Assembly (NCBI GenBank): GCA_013043915.1
Contig: JABEVH010000035.1
Location: forward strand, 1-6,679
Length of the DNA stretch: 6,679 bases
Direction: 5' to 3'
DNA from: Pseudomonadales bacterium
Lineage (GTDB): Bacteria; Pseudomonadota; Gammaproteobacteria; Pseudomonadales; Moraxellaceae
Shown here: piece by piece, positions 1 to 6,068 of the stretch
Layout of the letters: the number at the start of each line of letters is the position of its first letter
Numbering within the stretch: the stretch's first letter is position 1
Translations under genes and position numbers: made by a program
The notes under the pieces: generated by a model
What the model saw: only the letters and a program-made list of their open reading frames with translations
Told to the model about the DNA's origin: nothing
Databases searched by the model: none

Positions 1-432
1 TCTTTTCCTTCCTTTATATACTCCCCTGCCCTTCGCCAGGGCAATGCCTTCTCGCTGACGCTCTTTGATGAGTGCCCGTTCAAATTCAGCGAATGCACCC
101 ATGACACTTAACATAAGAGTAGCCATGGGGGAGTCATCTCCATTGAAGTGCATCCCTTCCTTCACAAACTCTCCCCGAACACCACATCTGACCAGGCCAG
201 TGACGAGGCTGCGCAGGTCATCGAGATTACGAGCCAGGCGGTCCATGCTGTGAACCACCACGGCGTCACCTTCTCTGACAAACTCAAGTAATAATGCAAG
301 CTGGGGTCGTTGGGTATCTTTTCCCGATGCTTTGTCTGTAAAGATCTTGTCTAGCTGGATTCCCTCAAGCTGGCGTTCCGTATTCTGCTCGATGGTACTG
401 ACACGGATGTAACCAATACGATGCCCCTGCAT
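1..432 (-). CDS. tnpR: Tn3-type serine recombinase (resolvase TnpR), 3' end cut by window edge
   Basis: This is a site-specific DNA resolvase that would cut and rejoin DNA at res sites to resolve transposon cointegrates. The frame is open from ATG at 432 to base 1 (144 residues visible, no stop). The catalytic domain begins with the YIRVST motif, giving nucleophile Ser12. The SMDRLARN motif (residues 62-69) carries the active-site arginines R65 and R68. The long E-helix follows (about 111-134, with SVMGAFAEFERA and RQREGIALAK). The DNA-binding helix-turn-helix expected after residue ~145 lies outside the window. The start fits the family N-terminus (MQGHRIGYIRVS), although the ribosome site is weak (GGAAATGAG just upstream). 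No frameshift or missing catalytic residue is seen. In Tn3-family elements tnpA is often close by, but none is visible here. The family call is firm. Whether the gene belongs to a complete transposon, a plasmid-type resolvase unit or a remnant is not decidable. Confidence 0.9.
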   Translation of the reverse strand, partial: MQGHRIGYIRVSTIEQNTERQLEGIQLDKIFTDKASGKDTQRPQLALLLEFVREGDAVVVHSMDRLARNLDDLRSLVTGLVRCGVRGEFVKEGMHFNGDDSPMATLMLSVMGAFAEFERALIKERQREGIALAKGRGVYKGRKR

Positions 433-454
433 GACTCATTTCCACACAAATGTA

Positions 455-483
455 AGCATAGAGTCCAAGAGGCAGTCTGTCGT
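455..483 (-). promoter_or_regulatory. Candidate tnpR promoter
   Basis: On the minus strand ACGACA (483-478) and TATGCT (460-455) are separated by 17 bases. Each matches four of six sigma-70 consensus positions, and the pair sits 23 bases before the tnpR ATG. A perfect TTGACA (490-485) lies just upstream, but 24 bases from TATGCT; at 17-base spacing it would pair only with the poor TGGACT. The elements overlap the inverted repeats of this region, as is common where TnpR represses itself by binding res. The call rests on hexamer matches and position only. Confidence 0.3.
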
Positions 484-528
484 ATGTCAATAAATGTTAA
501 ATGCAACCCTAAAACGACACATTTATTG
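478..528. repeat. Overlapping inverted repeats upstream of tnpR, possible res (resolution) site
   Basis: Two inverted repeats interlock here. CAATAAATGT (488-497) is repeated perfectly inverted as ACATTTATTG (519-528) around a 21-base spacer. TGTCGT (478-483) faces ACGACA (514-519). On the minus strand TGTC (518-515) and GACA (488-485) lie at the ends of a roughly 34-base segment, close to the size of a Tn3-type res subsite with TGTC-like ends. Location directly upstream of tnpR is where res normally lies. I could not divide the region cleanly into three subsites, so the res call is inference from position and symmetry. Confidence 0.4.
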
Positions 529-536
529 GGGGATGC

Positions 537-546
537 CTGACGTCAG
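537..546. repeat. Perfect 10-bp palindrome CTGACGTCAG
   Basis: The palindrome CTGACGTCAG lies between the purA hairpin and the repeats upstream of tnpR. It extends imperfectly to GCC/GGC outside if one extra A is bulged. It could be a recombinase half-site pair, an operator or chance. It overlaps no convincing gene. Confidence 0.3.
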
Positions 547-626
547 AGGCTGGGGTATACAAGGGACGCCACCCTTATTGATTTCTTTGACGCCCTTTAC
601 GTCCATGACAGCCTGCACAACATTTA

Positions 627-656
627 ATGGACAGGAGAGACCATTCTCCTGTCCAT
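627..656 (-). terminator. Hairpin after purA, probable transcription terminator
   Basis: A perfect 12-bp inverted repeat (627-638 against 645-656, arms ATGGACAGGAGA and TCTCCTGTCCAT) encloses a 6-base loop, 16 bases beyond the purA stop codon. In the purA direction it is followed by TTAAATGTT, only a weak T-rich stretch. It may therefore be an imperfect intrinsic terminator or a 3'-end stabilising stem. Its position at the end of a gene run and just before the recombinase region supports a terminator role. Confidence 0.65.
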
Positions 657-672
657 CTCTTACTACTGAATT

Positions 673-1968
673 TTAGTGAAAGGGATGACGCAGGACGATG
701 GTTTCTTCGCGATCAGGTCCGGTGGAAATGATATCGATGGGGCAACCCACCACTTCCTCAATGCGCTGGATGTAAGCGCGAGCACGCTCAGGCAAATCCT
801 CAAGCCGGCGCACTCCTACTGTGGATTCCTGCCAACCAGGGAGGTCTTCATAAATTGGCGTCACATTTTCAAAAGCATCTGCATCAGACATCAGACACTC
901 AATCGAGTCCCTATCCTTAAGCTCATAGTCGGTACAAACCCTGACCGTTTCCATACCGTCCAATACATCGAGCTTGGTAAGACATAAACCAGAAATCGAA
1001 TTCAGCTGTACAGCACGACGCAGGACCACCGCATCAAACCAGCCGCAGCGACGCGGGCGCCCGGTCGTAGCACCAAATTCATGTCCGACACGAGCCAGAT
1101 GCTCACCCTGGCTATCAAAGAGTTCTGTCGGGAACGGACCACCACCGACGCGGGTGGTATAAGCCTTGGTAATACCCAGGACATAGTCCAGGTACAGGGG
1201 ACCAAATCCTGATCCGGTACTGGTCCCCCCTGCTGTAGTATTGGATGAAGTTACATACGGGTAAGTTCCATGATCGATGTCCAGCAAGGACCCCTGAGCC
1301 CCTTCAAACAGGATATGTTCACCACGCAAACGCAGCTGATGCAACTGTTCAGGCACATCGGCCACCAAATGACGCAACTGTTCACCCCATATCAGGGCCT
1401 GCTCCAGGGTGTTCTGAAAATCAACCGGTTCGACTTTGTAGTAATTTTTTAACTGAAAATTATGATAATCGAGAATTTCACCTAAGCGAGCAGCAAACTT
1501 GTCACGCCGGAATAAATCCCCCAAACGAACCCCGCGGCGCGCTGCCTTGTCTTCGTAGGCTGGCCCTATGCCTCGCCCGGTGGTCCCTATGGCGCTTTTG
1601 CCGCGCGCAATCTCACGAGCCTTATCCAGAGCCACATGGTAGGGCAATATCAGTGGGCAAGCAGCAGATAAACGCAAGCGTTCACGCACCGGTACACCCC
1701 GAGCTTCAAGATGTGCCATTTCATGCAACAACGCATCCGGTGCCAACACGACGCCGTTGCCGATATAGCATTGCACCTGGTCTCGCAATATCCCTGAAGG
1801 TATCAAATGAAGTACTGTCTTTTCTCCATTGACGACCAGCGTATGCCCTGCATTGTGCCCTCCCTGGAAACGCACAACAGCCGATACATTATCGGTCAGG
1901 AGATCAACGATTTTACCCTTGCCCTCGTCGCCCCATTGCGTGCCCAGTATGACAACGTTTTTGCCCAT
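673..1968 (-). CDS. purA: Adenylosuccinate synthetase PurA
   Basis: PurA is cytoplasmic and joins IMP and aspartate using GTP to give adenylosuccinate, the first committed step to AMP. The 431 residues match the usual family length. GDEGKGK (13-19) forms the phosphate-binding loop with Asp14, and GGHNAGHT (36-43) brings the second catalytic residue His42. The IMP-binding segment GTTGRGIGPAYEDK is at 128-141. NTTAGG (243-248), GRPRRCGW (303-310), the guanine-specificity motif TKLDVLD (331-337) and STGPDR (415-420) are all present. The ATG start at 1968 gives the family's standard N-terminus (MGKNVVILGTQWGDEG). Its ribosome site is modest (AGGG about 9 bases upstream). The gene starts 36 bases after hisZ ends with no visible promoter between, so co-transcription with hisZ is likely. 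It is followed by the hairpin at 627-656. Nothing looks damaged. Confidence 0.98.
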   Translation of the reverse strand: MGKNVVILGTQWGDEGKGKIVDLLTDNVSAVVRFQGGHNAGHTLVVNGEKTVLHLIPSGILRDQVQCYIGNGVVLAPDALLHEMAHLEARGVPVRERLRLSAACPLILPYHVALDKAREIARGKSAIGTTGRGIGPAYEDKAARRGVRLGDLFRRDKFAARLGEILDYHNFQLKNYYKVEPVDFQNTLEQALIWGEQLRHLVADVPEQLHQLRLRGEHILFEGAQGSLLDIDHGTYPYVTSSNTTAGGTSTGSGFGPLYLDYVLGITKAYTTRVGGGPFPTELFDSQGEHLARVGHEFGATTGRPRRCGWFDAVVLRRAVQLNSISGLCLTKLDVLDGMETVRVCTDYELKDRDSIECLMSDADAFENVTPIYEDLPGWQESTVGVRRLEDLPERARAYIQRIEEVVGCPIDIISTGPDREETIVLRHPFH

Positions 1969-2004
1969 GAATTTTTACCCTAGTTAAATGCAAGTTCAGA
2001 TATT

Positions 2005-3168
2005 TCAGGGTAGCAGTTGCCACTGCCCCTGCTTGAATACTAACTGGCGATCGCTGTCCGGCGCAGAACTCATCGGCTGTCCGGGCAACATGACTACCAC
2101 AGCATCACCCTGTTGACGCAGTTGCCTGATTCTTTCTTGCAAATCCTTATCTTCAGGATGATGAGGAGCAAGAACACGTGCTTGATGTGTTGAGGATTGG
2201 CCACACAGGGCAAGGACATCCATGCTAAAACCCGTAGCAGGGCGTGAACGTCCAAATGCCTCACCCACGGCATCATAACGTCCACCTTTAGCGACCTCAA
2301 AACGACTTTCATCGACATATGCAGCAAAGCTAAGGCCCGTATGATAGTGGTAGCCGCGTAGCTCAGCCAGGTCCACATAAAACTGTACGTCTGGAAAAGC
2401 CACTTTAAGTCGATCCACCACCTGCTGCAGATCATCCAAGGCGGCCATGACGGTTGGAGAACTGGAGTGCAGGCGTGTACGAGCACGCTGTATAACGCCC
2501 GCATCTCCTGCCAAATCCGGCAACAAACTTAAGGTAGCTGCTGCTTGCGGTAACTGAGCCAACAAATCGCGCAACTCTGGCTTGGCCTTTCGTTGCAAAA
2601 TATCAAAAAGTTCTGCCTCTACCGACGAATCAAGATGTAAACCCTGCAACAATCCCCGAAAAATACCAACATGTCCCAACTCCAGCACAACTTGGCGGCA
2701 ACCAGCCAGATTTAAACTGTTCAGCAATAATTCAAGCATCTCAAGATCGGCTTCGATACCTGCGTATCCATACAGTTCGCAGCCCATCTGCACCATGCAG
2801 CGCGGAGCTCCCAAATGCTGCGGCAACGTATGCAGTACGGTACCTGCGTAACAATAGCGTGCTACTCCCGTGACGGGACGACAATGCGCATCAATACGGG
2901 CGACTTGCGGCGTCATATCAGCTCTTAGGCCTAATTGCCTACCGGACAGCTGGTCAATCAGGCTAAACGTGCTCAACGCCAGATCGTGACCGACACCTGT
3001 GAGCAAAGATTCGCGAAATTCCATCAGCGGCGGAAAAACGAGTTCATAGCCATAGCTGGCATAAAGATCCAAGCAACGCCTGCGCAAGTACTCAAGAGCT
3101 GCTGCCTGTTCCGGCAGAACATCCTGCACACCTTCTGGCAGCAGCCAGCGTTCCTGGTTGTCGCTCAC
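2005..3168 (-). CDS. hisZ: ATP phosphoribosyltransferase regulatory subunit HisZ
   Basis: HisZ is a class II histidyl-tRNA synthetase paralogue that does not charge tRNA. It assembles with short-form HisG to make the active, histidine-inhibited first enzyme of histidine biosynthesis. The 387 residues fit HisZ and are short for HisRS. The class II core begins near residue 10 (LLPEGVQDVLPEQ). LRADMTPQVAR is at 81-91, the HisZ-like RGYHYHTG at 271-278 replaces the synthetase histidine-binding motif, and KGGRYD is at 294-299 followed by FGRSRPATGFS. Only a short divergent tail of about 60 residues stands where HisRS has its anticodon-binding domain. The start is GTG at 3168, with GGGGAG nine bases upstream. 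A candidate promoter precedes it and purA follows 36 bases downstream, the common hisZ-purA arrangement. HisG is not in the window; a short-form hisG should exist elsewhere in the genome. Confidence 0.95.
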   Translation of the reverse strand: MSDNQERWLLPEGVQDVLPEQAAALEYLRRRCLDLYASYGYELVFPPLMEFRESLLTGVGHDLALSTFSLIDQLSGRQLGLRADMTPQVARIDAHCRPVTGVARYCYAGTVLHTLPQHLGAPRCMVQMGCELYGYAGIEADLEMLELLLNSLNLAGCRQVVLELGHVGIFRGLLQGLHLDSSVEAELFDILQRKAKPELRDLLAQLPQAAATLSLLPDLAGDAGVIQRARTRLHSSSPTVMAALDDLQQVVDRLKVAFPDVQFYVDLAELRGYHYHTGLSFAAYVDESRFEVAKGGRYDAVGEAFGRSRPATGFSMDVLALCGQSSTHQARVLAPHHPEDKDLQERIRQLRQQGDAVVVMLPGQPMSSAPDSDRQLVFKQGQWQLLP

Positions 3169-3222
3169 AGCCCGCGTCTCCCCATACGAAATAGAACCGG
3201 CACTTTCCTTCCAGCGGCGCGC

Positions 3223-3252
3223 ATCATAGCACGTTGTCCGCCGTGATCAGAA
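3223..3252 (-). promoter_or_regulatory. Candidate extended -10 promoter for hisZ-purA
   Basis: On the minus strand TGCTATGAT (3231-3223) is an extended -10 element with five of six bases matching TATAAT. The -35 region is poor (TCTGAT at 17-base or TTCTGA at 18-base spacing, overlapping the lrgB stop), which is tolerated in extended -10 promoters. Transcription would start near 3216, leaving a leader of about 48 bases before the hisZ GTG. The 78-base gap is the largest between genes downstream of hfq in this cluster, fitting a separate hisZ-purA unit. Confidence 0.45.
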
Positions 3253-3936
3253 CCCGATATGATGGGCGGCGCGTTGCCATATCCAGGGTAACCACAAGCT
3301 GGTTAACAATCCATTGAGCATCATACCCAGGGCCGCATAAGCTCCGGTACGTACGCTTAAACGCAGCCCCACGGCGGTCCCTATACCATGAGCTGCCAGC
3401 CCCATGCTGACCCCCCGGGCCGATTCTGACCATCGTTTAGGTAGCAAGATTGGGGCTGCAATTCCACCTAATAGCCCACTGATCCCTACGATGACTGCTG
3501 CCAAACCCGAGGGCGCTCCGATTAAGTGCGATACGGGAAGACAAAAAGGCAGACTGATGGCGCGTGTCAGAAAAGCCTTATCCACCGGCGCGCCCAGATG
3601 AAACAAGCAGGCCAACGCAAACGCTGAACCACTTGCCAGCAGGGACCCTATCCCTAGCGTAATCATTAAGGGGCGTGCTGCATCCATAATACGCCGTCTT
3701 TCGCCAAAGAGAGGGACCGCCATTCCCACCGTCAAAGGCCCTGCTACCCAAACCAAGGGAGCTGTTGCCTGCCGGTAAGTAGCTACTCCCTGACCACTTA
3801 ACAGCAACAAGGGTATTAAAATAAGCACACTGGTCAGCATAGGCTGCAACACCAGCCACCCTAAGCGCTGTTGCAGGGTATCAGCCGCCAGATAAACCGC
3901 TATGGTTATCGGCAGCCACATCCACCCTAGCGCCAT
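3247..3936 (-). CDS. LrgB/CidB/YohK-family membrane protein
   Basis: This is an integral inner-membrane protein of the LrgB family. Members act with LrgA partners in holin-like, murein-hydrolase-modulating systems, or as small-acid carriers (pyruvate in Bacillus PftAB, glycolate/glycerate in plant PLGG1). I chose ATG at 3936 (229 residues, as in YohK/LrgB). It overlaps the upstream stop in TGATG, with GGAGG about 11 bases before. An ATG at 3981 in the same frame would add 15 hydrophilic residues overlapping the upstream gene by 46 bases. Many hydrophobic segments span the chain. Family marks are AGPLTVGMAVPLF (65-77) and RGVSMGLAAHGIGTA (174-188). The usual SVTTPIA-type segment is altered to AISLPFCL (126-133). 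The substrate cannot be read from sequence. It was probably translated with the LrgA-like gene. Confidence 0.85.
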   Translation of the reverse strand: MALGWMWLPITIAVYLAADTLQQRLGWLVLQPMLTSVLILIPLLLLSGQGVATYRQATAPLVWVAGPLTVGMAVPLFGERRRIMDAARPLMITLGIGSLLASGSAFALACLFHLGAPVDKAFLTRAISLPFCLPVSHLIGAPSGLAAVIVGISGLLGGIAAPILLPKRWSESARGVSMGLAAHGIGTAVGLRLSVRTGAYAALGMMLNGLLTSLWLPWIWQRAAHHIGF

Positions 3937-4310
3937 CACCCCAGGTTCCTCCGGTCTTGTGTTAGATACTGGAAACACCATGCACCAAAATATAAGGGAA
4001 TCAGAGTTGCCAACACTAAAGTCAGCAAAAACCCTGCAGCATGTGACCTCACTTCAGGCCAAATTGCCAAAATACCTACCGTGGGAGGCAAAAGAAAAAG
4101 CGTGAAATGCCGTAACAGCATCTGTATACCACGTTCCAACCATGACGGCACTCTACCTAGCAGAAACAAGGTGCCCAGCAGTAATAACATACCTAGAACT
4201 GCAGGAGGCACGGTAGGCATAACATGGACATGCATGACCTGACCCAGCACAAAATACGCGAACAAAACTAGGGCCGCGAGTGCTGCCTGCCACCCTTCAC
4301 GGGGGTTCAT
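3936..4310 (-). CDS. LrgA/CidA-family (holin-like) membrane protein
   Basis: This small membrane protein (124 residues) of the CidA/LrgA family is the usual partner of an LrgB protein. It shows four hydrophobic stretches, roughly residues 8-27, 33-52, 65-85 and 91-114. Family-like segments are PPAVLGMLLLL (35-45) and the LLRHFTLFLLPPTVGIL stretch (65-81), equivalent to the LLxHMxLLFVPxGVG region of LrgA. The ATG at 4310 overlaps the hflX stop as ATGA, and AGGAG lies eight bases upstream inside hflX, so translation is probably coupled to hflX. The stop overlaps the next ATG by one base (TGATG), tying it to the LrgB-like gene. The role could be control of murein hydrolases, cell lysis, or small carboxylate transport. 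Family assignment is good; function is open. Confidence 0.85.
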   Translation of the reverse strand: MNPREGWQAALAALVLFAYFVLGQVMHVHVMPTVPPAVLGMLLLLGTLFLLGRVPSWLERGIQMLLRHFTLFLLPPTVGILAIWPEVRSHAAGFLLTLVLATLIPLYFGAWCFQYLTQDRRNLG

Positions 4311-5602
4311 GACACCGACTCCTGTACATCTGCCAACACGAGCCCTTCGTGGTATAGAATTCGATGCAGTGTATCTTCAGAAATTTGCACATCGAGATGC
4401 CAGATACCCTGCTCATCCACATATTCGGCGCGTACCGCATGTTCGGCAAACAAGCGTGCCCGCAAAGCGCCGCGCTGCGGCCCAAAACACAGTTGTTGCA
4501 CACGAGGGCGCTTTAAACGAGTAGCCATAGCTTGGTCAAGCAGATCCAATCCCCGTCCATCACGAGCAGAAATCCAAACACGATGTATCTGTCCATCCCC
4601 ATCACGATCGACATGAGGCTCAGCCAGGGGCAAACAATCTACTTTGTTGAATACCAGGAGTACGGGCACCTCGCCAGCTCCTACTTCGGCTAGTACTAGC
4701 TCTACCGCCTCGATATGTTGATCTCGCTCTGGACTAGCCGCATCCACCACATGCACCAAAAGATCAGCCTGCACGGTTTCTTCCAGCGTTGCTCGAAAAG
4801 CATCCACCAAATGGTGTGGCAACTGCCTGATAAACCCTACCGTATCGGCGACGACTGCTGTGCCCACTCCTGCTAATGAAACACGGCGCAAGGTAGGATC
4901 CAGGGTAGCGAACAGTTGATCAGCCGCATAAACCTCAGCGCTGCACAAACGGTTAAACAACGTGGACTTGCCTGCATTGGTATAACCTACCAAAGCAATG
5001 GTGGGTATCTCGGCCTTAACCCGAGCAGCACGACCTAGATCACGAGTACGTTGCACATCGGCAAGTCGCTCGCGCAGTTGCGCCACACGCAGGCGCAGCA
5101 GGCGACGGTCAGTCTCCAGCTGCGTTTCTCCTGGCCCTCTTAGCCCGATCCCTCCTTTCTGTCGTTCCAGATGCGTCCAACCTCGCACCAAACGCGAAGC
5201 CAAATGCTCAAGCTGAGCTAACTCTACCTGGAGTTTACCTTCATGGGTGCGCGCCCGCTGTGCAAAGATATCGAGTATCAAACCGGTACGATCCAGCACA
5301 CGGCATTTGAGTTCTTTTTCCAGATTACGTTCCTGAGCTGGAGAAAGCGGGTTGTCAAAAAGGACAACATCAATGTCATCTTCTTCAACCCTGGCCTGCA
5401 GTTCTTCAACTTTACCTCGCCCCAGAAAATAACGCGGATCTGGCCGAGGACGAGCGCTACGCAAATAGTCCAATATCTGCACACCTGCTGAACGAGCTAA
5501 CTCACGAAATTCTTGCTCATCTTCATGACGATCGCGGCCCTGCAAGCTCAAGTGTACCAATAACGCACGCTCACCACCTACAGGACGTTCGAAATACTCC
5601 AC
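4307..5602 (-). CDS. hflX: Ribosome-associated GTPase HflX
   Basis: HflX binds the 50S subunit and splits stalled 70S ribosomes under stress, especially heat. The 431 residues fit the family. The N-terminal HflX domain contains YFLGRGKVEEL (58-68) and a basic coiled linker (about 125-195) with the glycine-rich KGGIGLRGPGETQLETDRR segment starting at 149. The G domain has G1 GYTNAGKS (206-213), G2 FATLDPT (231-237), G3 DTVGF (253-257), G4 NKVD (319-322) and G5 SAR (345-347). All are intact, followed by a C-terminal alpha/beta domain. The start is GTG at 5602. An in-frame TAG lies five codons upstream, so no longer start exists, and the resulting N-terminus (MEYFERPVGGERALLVHL) is family-like. 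The ribosome site is only a G-rich run (GGGGGTGG) very close to the start. It lies 37 bases after hfq and overlaps the LrgA-like gene by four bases. Confidence 0.97.
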   Translation of the reverse strand: MEYFERPVGGERALLVHLSLQGRDRHEDEQEFRELARSAGVQILDYLRSARPRPDPRYFLGRGKVEELQARVEEDDIDVVLFDNPLSPAQERNLEKELKCRVLDRTGLILDIFAQRARTHEGKLQVELAQLEHLASRLVRGWTHLERQKGGIGLRGPGETQLETDRRLLRLRVAQLRERLADVQRTRDLGRAARVKAEIPTIALVGYTNAGKSTLFNRLCSAEVYAADQLFATLDPTLRRVSLAGVGTAVVADTVGFIRQLPHHLVDAFRATLEETVQADLLVHVVDAASPERDQHIEAVELVLAEVGAGEVPVLLVFNKVDCLPLAEPHVDRDGDGQIHRVWISARDGRGLDLLDQAMATRLKRPRVQQLCFGPQRGALRARLFAEHAVRAEYVDEQGIWHLDVQISEDTLHRILYHEGLVLADVQESVS

Positions 5603-5639
5603 ACCACCCCCACACTATTGCCTGAATACACCCTATCTC

Positions 5640-5942
5640 TCAATAAGGCTGGTTATCGCCTTCATCTTCGCTAAAATCACTGGCTGAATACGTACCACCT
5701 ACACCAACTTGTCCCACAGCACCCGGAACCGGGCCACGCGGATTACGCGTTGGGACCACTGTACTTATCGCATGTTTATACACCATCTGACTGACCGTAT
5801 TCTTAAGCAACACTACATACTGGTCAAAAGACTCGACCTGTCCCTGTAGTTTGATGCCATTGACCAAAAAGATGTTCACAGGAATACGTTCCTTACGCAG
5901 GGCATTTAAGAATGGATCCTGCAAGGTTTGACCTTTGGACAT
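5640..5942 (-). CDS. hfq: RNA chaperone Hfq
   Basis: Hfq is a hexameric Sm-like protein that pairs small RNAs with target mRNAs. The protein has 100 residues. Numbering matches E. coli in the core: Gln8, Asp9, Phe39, Tyr55, Lys56 and His57 form the proximal uridine-binding face. YKHAISTVVP (55-64) is the Sm2 motif and NGIKLQGQVESFDQY (28-42) is Sm1. Distal-face Tyr25 is replaced by Phe. The rim patch is R16-K17-R19, slightly less arginine-rich than E. coli. A glycine-rich linker (70-84) leads to an acidic tip (SEDEGDNQPY, 91-100), of the kind that displaces RNA from the core in E. coli. The ATG at 5942 has a strong AGAGGAGA ribosome site seven bases upstream. It follows miaA by 126 bases and precedes hflX by 37, the classical miaA-hfq-hflX order. 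Confidence 0.98.
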   Translation of the reverse strand: MSKGQTLQDPFLNALRKERIPVNIFLVNGIKLQGQVESFDQYVVLLKNTVSQMVYKHAISTVVPTRNPRGPVPGAVGQVGVGGTYSASDFSEDEGDNQPY

Positions 5943-5949
5943 GAAAAAT

Positions 5950-5976
5950 TCTCCTCTAGCCGTCCAAATCGGACAG
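5950..5976 (-). promoter_or_regulatory. hfq ribosome binding site with an adjacent upstream hairpin
   Basis: The ribosome site AGAGGAGA (5957-5950) is followed by seven A/T-rich bases and the hfq ATG. Immediately upstream is a 6-bp stem with a 5-base loop (CTGTCC at 5976-5971, GGACGG at 5965-5960, one G-U pair, loop GATTT). The hairpin would sit beside rather than cover the ribosome site. E. coli Hfq represses its own translation through its 5' leader; whether this stem has such a role here is unknown. Confidence 0.5.
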
Positions 5977-5990
5977 AAAAAATGGCTTTC

Positions 5991-6051
5991 GCCGCCAGCA
6001 GCACCTCTTCGGCCCCCTTACCTAATGCTAGCGGCAAAAAATTAGGCAAGG
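5991..6051 (-). promoter_or_regulatory. Mutually overlapping inverted repeats in the miaA-hfq gap
   Basis: Reading toward hfq, CCTTGCCTAAT (6051-6041) can pair with ATTAGGTAAGG (6026-6016), eleven pairs with one G-U. GCCGCTAGCA (6035-6026), lying in the loop of that stem, can pair with TGCTGGCGGC (6000-5991), ten pairs with one G-U. The two stems interlock, so they would form a pseudoknot or exclude each other. The second is followed eight bases later by a run of six T (5982-5977), so attenuation or processing in the hfq leader is possible. Only the pairing is seen; the function is inference. Confidence 0.4.
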
Positions 6052-6068
6052 TAGGGTACTGTGGAACC

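Noticed and set aside
551..594. Possible Tn3-type terminal inverted repeat, because of GGGGTATAC and the two GACGCC direct repeats (565-570 and 589-594).
   Set aside because: No 38-bp segment beginning GGGG and ending TAAG in either orientation could be assembled, and no matching second end is in the window.
523..606. A 27-residue minus-strand open frame from ATG at 606 to TAA at 523 between purA and tnpR.
   Set aside because: Very short, no convincing ribosome site, no recognisable family, and it runs through the palindrome and into the repeats. Chance is the simplest reading.
433..672. tRNA gene or attachment-site repeat next to purA as an integration target.
   Set aside because: No cloverleaf-like sequence or TψC/anticodon arm pattern was seen on either strand.
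1245..1832. A long (195-codon) plus-strand open frame opposite purA.
   Set aside because: It lies wholly antisense within purA, whose motifs are all intact. The encoded chain has no recognisable features.
2005..3168. Histidyl-tRNA synthetase (hisS) as an alternative for hisZ.
   Set aside because: The protein lacks a full anticodon-binding domain, has the HisZ-like RGYHYHTG in place of the synthetase histidine motif, and sits next to purA as hisZ usually does.
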